A DNA stretch of 8,600 bases from contig JAIOPW010000416.1 in assembly GCA_021413665.1 (NCBI GenBank), positions 1 to 8,600 on the forward strand. The letters run 5' to 3'. Source of the DNA: Rhodocyclales bacterium (GTDB taxonomy: Bacteria; Pseudomonadota; Gammaproteobacteria; Burkholderiales; Rhodocyclaceae). The notes beneath the pieces are model-generated. The model saw only the letters and a program-made list of their open reading frames with translations. It searched no databases and was not told the origin of the DNA. Positions 1-5,962 of this stretch are shown here, piece by piece (position 1 is the first letter of the stretch; every line of letters begins with the position of its first letter). Made by a program: the position numbers and the translations under genes.

Positions 1-256
1 CAACTTCGACGAGCGCATCGATGCGCTCTCCGAAGCCGAGGTGATCGCCGAGGCCAAGCGCTGCATGAGCTGCGGCCAGTGCTTCGAGTGCGACAACTGC
101 GTCGTGTATTGCCCGCAGGGCGCCGTATTCAAGGTCAAGAAGACCGAGACCATGACCGGCCGCTACGTCGCCACCGACTACGACAAGTGCATCGGCTGCC
201 ACATCTGTGCCGACGTCTGCCCCACGGGCTACATCCAGATGGGCCTCGGCGAGTAA
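1..256 (+). CDS. dsrL: DsrL, C-terminal ferredoxin domain (5' truncated by window edge)
   Basis: Only the last 84 residues are visible; reading starts at base 2 and the stop is TAA at 254-256. The fragment is a 2[4Fe-4S] ferredoxin domain: visible residues C27, C30, C33 and C37 form CxxCxxCxxxCP, and C63, C66, C69 and C73 form a second copy. Two further cysteines (C21, C24) lie just before the first motif, as in glutamate-synthase-small-subunit relatives. In sulfur oxidisers DsrL is a cytoplasmic iron-sulfur flavoprotein with NAD(P)H:acceptor oxidoreductase activity that associates with DsrAB and passes electrons from sulfite formation to NAD+. Its FAD and NAD(P) domains would lie upstream of the window. 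The name rests on the ferredoxin tail plus the dsrJOPNR genes directly downstream; alone, the fragment could belong to any related flavoprotein. dsrJ starts 7 bp after the stop. Confidence 0.88.
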   Translation, partial: NFDERIDALSEAEVIAEAKRCMSCGQCFECDNCVVYCPQGAVFKVKKTETMTGRYVATDYDKCIGCHICADVCPTGYIQMGLGE

Positions 257-263
257 GGCAGCC

Positions 264-689
264 ATGAAGTTGCTGCGCATTCCTGTCACGGTGTTTGCGG
301 CCCTGATCGCCACGGTGGTTGCCGCGCTGGTCGCCGTGTGGCCAGCGCCGACTTTTGCGCACAGCGGCGAAGCGCATCCGCAGCGCACGCCTGTCCCGAA
401 CATGAAGGTGGAGAGTCCGGGCAAGTGCATCGCCCCGGCGGAGGAAATGCGCCGCAACCACATGGAGATGCTCAAGCACCAGCGCGACCGCAGCCTGCGC
501 CAGGGCATCCGCGGCGAACCGGCCTCGCTCAATGCCTGCATCGAGTGCCATGCCAGCAAGAAGACCGGCTCCGTGCTCGGCAAGGGCGATTTCTGTGAAA
601 GCTGCCATTCCTATGCGGCAGTAAAACTCGACTGCTGGGATTGTCACCAGCCCAAGGCCGGCTTCAAGGCGACCGGAGTAAAGCCATGA
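264..689 (+). CDS. dsrJ: DsrJ, periplasmic triheme cytochrome c of the DsrMKJOP complex
   Basis: A 141-residue protein starting at ATG 264, with GTAAGG a few bases upstream as the ribosome binding site. Residues about 7-26 form one hydrophobic segment serving as an uncleaved anchor or signal peptide. Three CXXCH haem c sites are visible at C92-H96, C111-H115 and C124-H128, the triheme pattern of DsrJ. The stretch around C55 (KCIAP, followed by MRRNHMEML at 62-70) matches the conserved DsrJ region; in Allochromatium vinosum a cysteine here gives one haem unusual His/Cys ligation. DsrJ works with DsrO and DsrP on the periplasmic side of the membrane, in electron exchange with the quinone pool and DsrK. 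Its last four bases (ATGA) overlap the dsrO start, which points to translational coupling. Confidence 0.95.
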   Translation: MKLLRIPVTVFAALIATVVAALVAVWPAPTFAHSGEAHPQRTPVPNMKVESPGKCIAPAEEMRRNHMEMLKHQRDRSLRQGIRGEPASLNACIECHASKKTGSVLGKGDFCESCHSYAAVKLDCWDCHQPKAGFKATGVKP

Positions 690-1456
690 CCGCCCCGCAA
701 TCCCCCGACAGCAACCCGCGTCGCGCCTTCATCGCCGCCGCCGGCGCAGGTGTTGCCGGCCTCGGCTTCACGGTCATCGCCCCCGGCCTGCACCTGATGG
801 CGGTCGGCGAGGCCAATGCCGCCACCGAGGCACGCAAGGCAGGCACCGCCGCCTCGCCCGCGGTGCGCTGGGGCCTGCTGATCGACGCCGGTAAATGCGC
901 ACCCGGCTGCACCAAATGCATCGACGCCTGCCATACCGAAAATGGCGTCAGCGAGAAACTCCCCGATCCGCGCCAGAATTCGCAGTGGATACGCAAGATC
1001 GAACTGGTCGATAAGCGCAACGGTCGCGTCACGCAACTGCCCATGATGTGCCAGCACTGCGCCGAGCCGCCCTGTGTCGATGTCTGCCCCACCGGCGCCT
1101 CGATGAAGCGCGCCGACGGCATCGTGCTGGTCGACCGCCACACCTGCATCGGCTGCCGCTACTGCATGATGGCCTGTCCCTACAAGGCGCGTTCCTTCGT
1201 CCATACGCCGCTGACCCAGCAGAACCCGGAAGTCCCGCGCGGCCAGGGCTGTGTCGAAAGCTGCACGCTCTGCGTGCATCGCATCGACAAGGGCCAGCAG
1301 CCGGCCTGCGTCGAATCCTGCCCCGAAGGCGCCATGGTGTTCGGCGACCTCAACGACCCCGCCAGCGACATCGCCAAACGCATCGCCAGCGTGCCGACCA
1401 CCCAGGTTCGTGCCGATCTGCGCCTGAATCCCGGCGTGCGCTACCAGGGAATCTGA
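686..1456 (+). CDS. dsrO: DsrO, Tat-exported periplasmic ferredoxin-like subunit
   Basis: A 256-residue protein starting at ATG 686, with GGAG at 675-678 seven bases upstream. A longer reading frame exists upstream, but this start gives a proper signal peptide and the 4-bp overlap with dsrJ. The N-terminus carries a twin-arginine signal (R12-R13-A-F, then an Ala/Gly-rich hydrophobic stretch to about residue 40), with a possible AxA-type cleavage site near residue 46. Fifteen or more cysteines follow in NrfC/DmsB-like order: C71/C75/C78/C82, C122/C125/C130/C134, C154/C157/C160/C164, and C193/C196/C208/C212, enough for up to four [4Fe-4S] clusters. In the DsrMKJOP complex DsrO is the electron conduit between the haems of DsrJ and the quinone-binding DsrP. 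The dsrP start follows 2 bp after the stop. Confidence 0.95.
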   Translation: MTAPQSPDSNPRRAFIAAAGAGVAGLGFTVIAPGLHLMAVGEANAATEARKAGTAASPAVRWGLLIDAGKCAPGCTKCIDACHTENGVSEKLPDPRQNSQWIRKIELVDKRNGRVTQLPMMCQHCAEPPCVDVCPTGASMKRADGIVLVDRHTCIGCRYCMMACPYKARSFVHTPLTQQNPEVPRGQGCVESCTLCVHRIDKGQQPACVESCPEGAMVFGDLNDPASDIAKRIASVPTTQVRADLRLNPGVRYQGI

Positions 1457-1458
1457 TC

Positions 1459-2658
1459 ATGCCCACACCCAACTCCCGAAACGAAGAAGGCCTCTTCTAC
1501 CTGCTTGCAGCAATTGGTGGCGCGGTATCAGCCATCGGCGTTGCCGCGGCGCTCTACATGGAACATTCAGGCCACGTGGTCACCGGCATGAACAACCAGA
1601 TCGTCTGGGGTCTGCCCCATGTCGTTGCGATCTTCCTGATCGTGGCCGCCTCGGGCGTGCTCAATGTCGCCTCGATGGGTTCGGTCTTCGGCCGGGCGCT
1701 CTACAAGTCGCGCGCGCCGCTGTCCGGTCTGCTTGGCATCGCCATGATGAGCGGCGGCCTTGCGGTCATCATGCTCGACTTGGGTCGCGCCGACCGCGCG
1801 ATCGTTGCGGCGACGCATGTCAACCTGACTTCGGTCTTCGGCTGGAACATGATTCTCTACCCGGTCTTCTACGGCCTGGTCGCGGTCTATCTGTGGACCC
1901 TGATGGAGCGGCGCATGAACCCGTACTCGAAGGCCGCCGGTCTGGCCACCTTCGTCTGGCGCGTCGTGCTCACTTCCGGTACCGGATCCATCTTCGCCTT
2001 CCTCGTCGCCCGCCAGGCCTACGGCTCCGCCCTGCTGGCGCCGATGTTCATCGTCATGTCCTTCGCCTGGGGCCTTGCCGTCTTCATCCCGGCGCAGGCG
2101 GCAATGTATGCCGCAAGCGGCGAAACGCTGCCGCCGCTGGTGCACCAGCGCATGAAGAACCTGCTGGCCACCTTTGTTGCGGCCGTGCTGTACTTGACCG
2201 CCGTGCTGCACCTGGCCAACGCCTATTTCGCCAAGAACATCGCCTTCGAATATTTCATCCTCTTCAATAGCGAGTTCGCCGGCATGTTCTGGATTGGCCA
2301 GGTCCTGATTGGCAGCCTGCTGCCGCTGGCCCTGCTGTTCAATCCGGCCACCTGCAAGCGGACCCTCTGGGTCAATGTCGCCGCCCTCCTCGTCATCGTC
2401 GGTGCCTATTTCCATCTCTACGTGTTCATCATCGGCGGCCAAGCCTTCCCGCTTGACATCTTCCCCGGCTATGACGTCAAGAGCAGCTTCTTCGATGGCG
2501 CAGTCGACCACTACACGGCCAGCCTGCCCGAAATTCTGCTGTCGCTCGGCGGCTTGGGCATCGCCTTCACCATTACCGTGATTGGCGCACGCGCGCTGAA
2601 TTTCATGCCGCACGACGACCGCGCCAAGCTGGAAGCCGCCGGCAGCATCGCGGATTGA
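1459..2658 (+). CDS. dsrP: DsrP, NrfD-type integral membrane subunit
   Basis: A 399-residue polytopic membrane protein starting at ATG 1459, with AGGGA at 1446-1450 as ribosome binding site. The frame stays open far upstream (to about 1048), but that part overlaps dsrO out of frame and is not protein-like. About ten hydrophobic helices can be read at residues 11-33, 52-75, 88-107, 130-149, 160-184, 190-216, 235-258, 275-295, 303-327 and 355-378, matching the NrfD/PsrC family in size and topology. Such proteins bind quinone or quinol and lack cofactors of their own. In DsrMKJOP, DsrP is thought to exchange electrons between DsrO/DsrJ and the quinone pool. The short tail after the last helix is charged and likely soluble. 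The stop TGA lies 23 bp before the dsrN ATG. Confidence 0.94.
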   Translation: MPTPNSRNEEGLFYLLAAIGGAVSAIGVAAALYMEHSGHVVTGMNNQIVWGLPHVVAIFLIVAASGVLNVASMGSVFGRALYKSRAPLSGLLGIAMMSGGLAVIMLDLGRADRAIVAATHVNLTSVFGWNMILYPVFYGLVAVYLWTLMERRMNPYSKAAGLATFVWRVVLTSGTGSIFAFLVARQAYGSALLAPMFIVMSFAWGLAVFIPAQAAMYAASGETLPPLVHQRMKNLLATFVAAVLYLTAVLHLANAYFAKNIAFEYFILFNSEFAGMFWIGQVLIGSLLPLALLFNPATCKRTLWVNVAALLVIVGAYFHLYVFIIGGQAFPLDIFPGYDVKSSFFDGAVDHYTASLPEILLSLGGLGIAFTITVIGARALNFMPHDDRAKLEAAGSIAD

Positions 2659-2681
2659 GTTCGCTGCCCGGCGCGGGCGCC

Positions 2682-4121
2682 ATGCATCGCTTCCTCATCT
2701 CGGCCGCGCACAAGTCCTCGGGCAAGACCACCGTCAGCATCGGCCTCGCGGCTGCGCTGAGCTCGGGCAAGCACGGCCAGCCCAAGCGTACGGTACAGCC
2801 CTTCAAGAAAGGCCCGGACTACATCGATCCGCTGTGGCTCTCGGTCGCCGCCGGCCGGCCCTGCTACAACCTGGATTTTTTTCTCTCGCCCGATGCCGAA
2901 TTGCAGGCCGAGTTCGCCCGCCACGGCCATGACGCCGAAGTCTGCCTGGTCGAGGGCAACAAGGGGCTCTATGACGGGCTGGACCTCCACGGCACGAACA
3001 GCAATGCCGCGCTGGCCCGCCTGCTCGATCTGCCGGTGATCCTGGTGCTCGACGCACGCGGCATGACGCGCGGCATCGCGCCGCTGATCCTCGGCCATCA
3101 GGCTTTCGACCGCAACATCCACATCGCCGGCGTGATCCTCAACCGCCTCGGCGGCCGCCGGCACGAGGCCAAGCTGCGCGCCGTGATCGAACATTACACC
3201 GACGTCCCGGTGCTCGGCGCCGTGCAGGAAGACCCCGAACTGGCGCTGGTTGAGCGCCACCTGGGCCTGATGCCGGTGAACGAAACCGCCGAGGCGGAAC
3301 GGCACATTGCCGCCATCGGCGAGCGCATCGCCGCGCAGGTCGACCTCGATCGCCTGCTGGCGATCAGCCAAACCGACGTTCCCCTTGCGCCGCCGCCCCC
3401 GCAATGGCGCAGCACCGAAAAACCGGTGCGCATCGCCGTCGCCCGCGATGCCGCCTTCGGCTTCTACTACGCCGACGATCTGGAGGCACTGGCCGCCGCC
3501 GGCGCCGAAGCCATATTCTTCGATACCCTGAAGGACTCCCGGCTGCCACCCTGCGACGGCCTGCTGATCGGCGGCGGCTTTCCCGAATGCTTCCTCGGCG
3601 AGCTGGAAGCCAACACCGCGCTGCGCGCCGACATCCGCCGCGCCATCGAGGCCGGCCTCCCCACCTACGCCGAATGCGGCGGCCTCATGTACCTGGCGCG
3701 CAGCATCGAATGGAAGGGCCGCAATGCCGCCATGGTCGGCGCCATTCCCGGCGACATCCGCATGCACGACAAGCCGGTGGGCCGCGGCTACGTGATCCTC
3801 GAACCGAACGCCAGCCATCCCTGGCACGCAGGCGACGGCGTGACGGCATCCGATCCGGCGGCCGACGCCACCGCGCTGCACGCCCACGAATTCCACTACT
3901 CGAGTCTCCACAACCTGCCGGCCGGCATCCGTTATGCCTATGCGGTTAAACGCGGGCACGGCATCGATGGCCAGCATGACGGAATCGTGCTGCACCGACT
4001 GCTCGCCTCCTACACCCACCTGCGCGCCACCAGCCGCTGTGACTGGCCGGCCAAATTCGTCCGCCACGTCCGCGATTGCCTGACCACCGACAACAAGGAA
4101 GCCCGTCCATGTTCGCACTGA
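2682..4121 (+). CDS. dsrN: DsrN, siroheme amidase of the cobyrinate a,c-diamide synthase family
   Basis: A 479-residue, two-domain enzyme related to CobB/CbiA. The N-terminal ATP-binding domain has a P-loop (AHKSSGKTT, residues 9-17) followed by KKGPDYIDP (42-50). The C-terminal class I-type glutamine amidotransferase domain has GGGFPE (297-302), the nucleophile loop AECGGLMYL with C332, and a HAHEFHYS segment (400-407); ASYTHLR near the end is also typical of the family. In rDsr organisms DsrN is proposed to amidate siroheme, giving the siro(haem)amide of DsrAB. The chosen ATG at 2682 starts 11 residues before the P-loop strand core. An in-frame TTG at 2655 overlaps the dsrP stop and would add nine residues. 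Neither start has a good Shine-Dalgarno, so translation probably depends on coupling to dsrP. The 3' end overlaps dsrR by 13 bp. Confidence 0.92.
   Translation: MHRFLISAAHKSSGKTTVSIGLAAALSSGKHGQPKRTVQPFKKGPDYIDPLWLSVAAGRPCYNLDFFLSPDAELQAEFARHGHDAEVCLVEGNKGLYDGLDLHGTNSNAALARLLDLPVILVLDARGMTRGIAPLILGHQAFDRNIHIAGVILNRLGGRRHEAKLRAVIEHYTDVPVLGAVQEDPELALVERHLGLMPVNETAEAERHIAAIGERIAAQVDLDRLLAISQTDVPLAPPPPQWRSTEKPVRIAVARDAAFGFYYADDLEALAAAGAEAIFFDTLKDSRLPPCDGLLIGGGFPECFLGELEANTALRADIRRAIEAGLPTYAECGGLMYLARSIEWKGRNAAMVGAIPGDIRMHDKPVGRGYVILEPNASHPWHAGDGVTASDPAADATALHAHEFHYSSLHNLPAGIRYAYAVKRGHGIDGQHDGIVLHRLLASYTHLRATSRCDWPAKFVRHVRDCLTTDNKEARPCSH
4095..4101 (+). promoter_or_regulatory. Ribosome binding site deciding the dsrR start
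   Basis: AAGGAAG lies seven bases before ATG 4109, inside the 3' end of dsrN. It favours this ATG over an upstream in-frame alternative start at 4076, which would add eleven residues unlike the family N-terminus. Confidence 0.75.
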
Positions 4122-4453
4122 CCCCGACCGCCGCCGAACAGATCGTCCGCGCCGCCGCCGAGCAACCCGAAAACCGCGACCAGCCCATGTTGCGTGTCGC
4201 CGCCAAACGCGATGAAAATGACGGCGAACTGGTTTACGGCATGGGCTTCGACGAAGAGCGCGAAGACGATCTGGTACTCGACACGGCTTGCATCACGATC
4301 CTGATTTCGCCGCCCAGCCAGGCCCTGCTGGAGGACTCCACGCTGGATTTCACCGAAGTTCAGCCCGGCGAATTCCAGTTCGTGTTTCGTGGTGGCTGTA
4401 CCGCCCCGCCCGCCGCCAAAAACTGCGGCGGCTGCGGTGGTGGTTGTTCCTGA
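4109..4453 (+). CDS. dsrR: DsrR, degenerate A-type (IscA/SufA/ErpA-like) scaffold homologue
   Basis: A 114-residue protein starting at ATG 4109, thirteen bases inside dsrN. The N-terminus (MFALTPTAAEQIV) and the later GMGFDEEREDDLVL and DFTEVQPGEFQFVF segments match the HesB/IscA fold as seen in DsrR. The first canonical cluster-binding cysteine of A-type proteins, expected just before the GMGFDE strand, is absent. The canonical C-terminal CGC motif is replaced by a Gly/Cys tail with C97, C106, C109 and C113 (CGGCGGGCS at the very end). A. vinosum DsrR lacks the usual cluster ligands and was implicated in post-transcriptional control of dsr expression, so a regulatory or assembly role is plausible here. 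It is the last dsr gene in the window; no dsrS-like gene follows. Confidence 0.85.
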   Translation: MFALTPTAAEQIVRAAAEQPENRDQPMLRVAAKRDENDGELVYGMGFDEEREDDLVLDTACITILISPPSQALLEDSTLDFTEVQPGEFQFVFRGGCTAPPAAKNCGGCGGGCS

Positions 4454-4495
4454 TGGCCCAAACCAAAGGCGGCATGAACGACGCCCCCTCCCACG

Positions 4496-4617
4496 CGCTG
4501 CGCGGCCCACGGCTGGCTTTGCACAGCCAGCCGGCTGCGGCGGCGCAACGCGTGCGTTGCGAAGCCCCGCCTCGCCCCCCTCCTTGGGGAGGCGACCGGT
4601 TTGCCCGCTTTGCCCGG
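4496..4617 (+). repeat. Palindrome-rich intergenic block, possible dispersed repeat element
   Basis: Between dsrR and cobA there are three consecutive inverted repeats. One is GGCTGGCT/AGCCAGCC (4511-4518 with 4525-4532, loop TTGCAC). The second is CGCAACGC/GCGTTGCG (4544-4551 with 4554-4561, loop GT). The third is CGCCTC/GAGGCG (4568-4573 with 4589-4594), with an inner CCTCC/GGAGG. A near-perfect tandem 9-mer follows (TTTGCCCGC at 4600-4608, TTTGCCCGG at 4609-4617). No stem is followed by a T-run, so this is not a classic intrinsic terminator. It has the look of REP/BIME-type elements found in many copies in GC-rich betaproteobacterial genomes. Copy number cannot be judged from one window. 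It could also stabilise or end the dsr transcript. Confidence 0.55.
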
Positions 4618-4643
4618 ACAACTTGACGCCCGTCGGGTATATT
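4615..4643 (+). promoter_or_regulatory. Candidate sigma70-type promoter of cobA
   Basis: CGGACA (4615-4620, four of six matches to TTGACA) and TATATT (4638-4643, five of six matches to TATAAT) are separated by 17 bp. Transcription would start near 4650-4652, at or next to the cobA ATG, leaving little or no 5' leader. No Shine-Dalgarno is present in that stretch, which agrees with a leaderless mRNA. Confidence 0.5.
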
Positions 4644-4651
4644 TCGCGTCC

Positions 4652-5419
4652 ATGAAAACCACTTCCGCTCAACCCGGCTGGGTCTATCTGGTCGGCGCCG
4701 GCCCCGGCGACCCCGAATTGCTGACCCTCAAGGCCGCGCGCCTGATCGGCGAAGCCGACGTGCTGGTCTACGACAACCTCGTTTCGCAGGCGGTACTCGA
4801 ACTCGCGCGTCCGGACGCCGAACGCATCTACGCCGGCAAGGAGCGCGGCAACCACTCGCTGCCGCAGGAACAGATCAACCAGTTGCTGGTTCGCCTGGCG
4901 AAAACCGGCAAGCGCGTGGTTCGCCTCAAGGGTGGCGACCCATACATCTTCGGCCGTGGCGGCGAGGAAGTCGAAACCCTGCATGGCGACGGCATCAACT
5001 TTGAAGTGGTGCCGGGCATCACGGCGGCGGCCGGTGTCGCTTCCTATGCCGGCATCCCGCTGACGCATCGCAACCACGCCCAGGCCTGCGTCTTCGTCAC
5101 CGGCCACCTCCAGGACGGCAGCATGAACCTGGACTGGCCCGGCCTTGCCCGCCGCCGCCAGACCGTGGTGATCTACATGGGCCTGTCGGGTCTAGGCCAC
5201 CTGTGCGCCAAGTTGATGGAGCACGGCCTGCCGGCCGACTGGCCGGCCGCCATCGTGCAGCATGGCACCCAGCCCAGCCAGCGCACGGTCACCGGCACGC
5301 TGACCACGCTTCCGGCCCTGGCCGAGGCCGCCAACCTGCGCGCACCGACGCTGATCATCGTCGGCGAAGTGGTGACACTACGCGACAAGCTGCGCTGGTT
5401 CGCCGAGGACCGCGGCTAG
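4652..5419 (+). CDS. cobA: Uroporphyrinogen-III C-methyltransferase (SUMT)
   Basis: A 255-residue single-domain SUMT of the tetrapyrrole methylase family. It transfers two methyl groups from S-adenosylmethionine to uroporphyrinogen III, giving precorrin-2, the branch-point precursor of siroheme, cobalamin and haem d1. Visible signatures are VGAGPGDPELLTLKA (14-28), RLKGGDPYIFGRGGEE (91-106), VVPGITAA (119-126) and a C-terminal LIIVGEVV strand (234-241). The length fits stand-alone CobA rather than the longer CysG fusion, so the dehydrogenase/ferrochelatase must be encoded elsewhere. ATG 4652 is preferred; an in-frame TTG at 4601 would add seventeen non-conserved residues and sits in the repeat block. 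Placed after dsrN and dsrR, it plausibly supplies siroheme for DsrAB. It is separated from dsrR by 198 bp and probably has its own promoter. Confidence 0.95.
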   Translation: MKTTSAQPGWVYLVGAGPGDPELLTLKAARLIGEADVLVYDNLVSQAVLELARPDAERIYAGKERGNHSLPQEQINQLLVRLAKTGKRVVRLKGGDPYIFGRGGEEVETLHGDGINFEVVPGITAAAGVASYAGIPLTHRNHAQACVFVTGHLQDGSMNLDWPGLARRRQTVVIYMGLSGLGHLCAKLMEHGLPADWPAAIVQHGTQPSQRTVTGTLTTLPALAEAANLRAPTLIIVGEVVTLRDKLRWFAEDRG

Positions 5420-5441
5420 CACCGCGCCCCCACCCTCCCTC

Positions 5442-5466
5442 CCGACTGCGGCCGGCCCGCAGTCGG
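5442..5466 (+). terminator. Perfect 10-bp stem hairpin after cobA
   Basis: CCGACTGCGG (5442-5451) and CCGCAGTCGG (5457-5466) form a perfect ten-pair stem around a five-base loop, 23 bp after the cobA stop. No T-run follows, so it may stop or slow RNA polymerase, or act as a 3' stabiliser, rather than being a textbook intrinsic terminator. Confidence 0.5.
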
Positions 5467-5523
5467 CATTGGCGCCGCGCATCGACCGGGAACGAGGATC
5501 ATCCCCACCTCGACGCCCGCACC

Positions 5524-5532
5524 TGCTACCAT
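5524..5532 (+). promoter_or_regulatory. Candidate extended -10 element of the hemerythrin gene
   Basis: TGCTACCAT reads as TGnTAnnAT, an extended -10 ending seven bases before the ATG at 5540. No -35 match is seen at normal spacing and there is no Shine-Dalgarno before the ATG. This geometry would start transcription at about the A of the ATG. Confidence 0.35.
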
Positions 5533-5539
5533 TCCCTCA

Positions 5540-5926
5540 ATGATCGAATGGACTCCCGCCCTCAGCACCGGAAATGAGTTGCTCGACGAGCAGCACAAGG
5601 CCATCTTCCGCTGGCTCGCCGAACTGGACAGCGCGGCCGCCCAGGAACGCACGCTGTTCGGCGCCTATGCGATCACCCGGCTGAAGAACTACACGCGAAG
5701 CCACTTCGCGGCGGAAGAGGCGCTGCTGAAAGCGACCGGCTACCCCGGCCTTGAGGAGCACATGGCCGAGCATGAAACCTTTCGCGCCCGGCTGGCCGAA
5801 CTCCACCTCAAATCCATCGGCGAGGACATCTCGGCGGACACCGTGAAGTTCCTTACCGACTGGCTCACCAATCACATCGCCAGGTCCGACATGGCGTATG
5901 CGCCCTATCTGAAGAAGCCGCGCTGA
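5540..5926 (+). CDS. Single-domain bacteriohemerythrin
   Basis: A 128-residue four-helix-bundle protein with the full bacteriohemerythrin ligand set for a di-iron, O2-binding site: H19 (DEQH), H55 and E59 (HFAAEE), H74 and H78 (HMAEH), and H112 and D117 (HIARSD), plus the N-terminal Trp (W4) usual in the family. No signal peptide, membrane segment or signalling domain is seen, so it should be a soluble cytoplasmic O2 carrier or scavenger. Proteins of this kind are proposed to deliver O2 to oxidases or to protect oxygen-sensitive iron-sulfur enzymes. Here it sits between an rDsr cluster and an rnf cluster, both rich in Fe-S centres. ATG 5540 is the natural start, since W4 and H19 then fall at standard positions. 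It is separated from cobA by 120 bp including a hairpin and converges with the CZB gene. Confidence 0.93.
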   Translation: MIEWTPALSTGNELLDEQHKAIFRWLAELDSAAAQERTLFGAYAITRLKNYTRSHFAAEEALLKATGYPGLEEHMAEHETFRARLAELHLKSIGEDISADTVKFLTDWLTNHIARSDMAYAPYLKKPR

Positions 5927-5962
5927 CCCGCCGCGGAACAAGCCGCCCTGGCAGAAGCCGCT

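Noticed and set aside
1048..1458. Upstream extension of the dsrP frame
   Set aside because: It overlaps dsrO in another frame, is Arg/Pro-rich, and the membrane protein clearly begins at ATG 1459 with a ribosome binding site.
1567..2613. 348-codon open frame antisense to dsrP
   Set aside because: Its product is His/Gln/Asp/Glu-rich low-complexity sequence that simply mirrors hydrophobic codons on the other strand.
2511..4118. 535-codon open frame antisense to dsrN
   Set aside because: It runs opposite a well-conserved enzyme gene, and its product is Gly/Ala/Val/Asp-rich with no recognisable motif; long antisense frames are expected in GC-rich codon-biased DNA.
4453..4626. 57-codon frame whose ATG overlaps the dsrR stop (ATGGCCCAAACC...)
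   Set aside because: The TGATG overlap is tempting, but the product is Ala/Pro/Arg-rich, is read through the palindromic block, and has no fold-like features; it is more likely repeat-derived.
4623..4643. TTGACG followed by TATATT as a cobA promoter pair
   Set aside because: The spacer is only nine bases, too short for sigma70; CGGACA at 4615 with 17 bp is the better -35.
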